Assembly (NCBI GenBank): GCA_958430865.1
Contig: CAUDNR010000280.1
Coordinates: 65,779 to 86,501 of the forward strand
Reading direction: 5' to 3'
DNA: 20,723 nucleotides
Origin: Entrophospora sp. SA101
Taxonomy: Eukaryota; Glomeromycota; Glomeromycetes; Entrophosporales; Entrophosporaceae
Below the pieces are notes generated by a model. It was not told the DNA's origin, searched no databases, and saw only the letters and a program-made list of their open reading frames with translations. A program made the translations under genes and the position numbers. Of the stretch, positions 20,640 through 20,723 are shown in pieces (positions within the stretch are counted from its first letter, which is position 1; every line of letters starts with the position of its first letter).

Positions 20640-20723
20640 AACTTGTTGATGTTGTTGTTAAAGAAGAAGAGAAAATAATGGCTGTTCGTCAAAAGTAAGA
20701 ATAATAACTAATTATATTTGTAA
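20640..20723 (+). repeat. Inverted duplication, right copy (runs off window)
   Basis: This is the reverse complement of 19227-19310 with one mismatch in 84 bp, still matching at the last base of the window, so the full duplication is longer. It carries ATGGCTGTTCGTCAAAA|GTAAGA at 20678-20700 on the plus strand. About 1.33 kb of unrelated DNA lies between the two copies. Confidence 0.85.

Overview
The window looks like nuclear DNA from an early-diverging filamentous fungus, most likely an arbuscular mycorrhizal fungus (Glomeromycotina, Rhizophagus-like). The base composition is very AT-rich. Genes are cut by many short introns (62-130 bp) with GT...AG ends and AT-rich acceptors. Between the genes lies dense debris of transposons, MITE-like elements and microsatellites. 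The organism call is an inference from gene structure and repeat style, not from a marker gene.

Only two genes can be assigned with confidence. The first, on the minus strand at 4438-7182, is the 26S proteasome ATPase Rpt1 (PSMC2 orthologue). I rebuilt it from 17 exons that join in frame to a 434-residue protein ending in YMTYN. The second, on the minus strand at 14169-15632, is a seven-exon, 276-residue protein. It has an N-terminal NTF2-like domain and a low-complexity tail carrying two Jupiter/HN1-like 'SSRV..P.GG' motifs. A third spliced gene on the plus strand (10232-11084, four exons, 202 or 203 residues) is well formed but not recognised. A small cysteine-rich, coiled-coil protein (442-804, minus) is a plausible single-exon gene.

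The rest is accessory. At 12174-13577 (plus) is a decayed Fanzor, the eukaryotic relative of TnpB RNA-guided nucleases. It has frameshifts, an apparent deletion of the RuvC-I aspartate block and a collapsed zinc finger. Other remnants are a topoisomerase II TOPRIM fragment (9687-9810), a transposase-like remnant (1505-2244), a frame-broken coding block (7835-8600), and an unknown ORF (2649-3084) split by a 213-bp TA-flanked MITE.

The right third holds a SINE-like insertion with a 17-bp target duplication (16582-16888) and a tandem array of about eight ~100-bp units (17040-18150). The minus strand of this array looks like head-to-tail introns separated by 3-14 nt, and the array is itself invaded by a 371-bp MITE (17270-17640). 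An 84-bp inverted duplication (19227-19310 and 20640-20723) reaches the window edge. No rRNA, tRNA, CRISPR or operon-like structure was seen. The genes are independent eukaryotic units and do not form a shared pathway.
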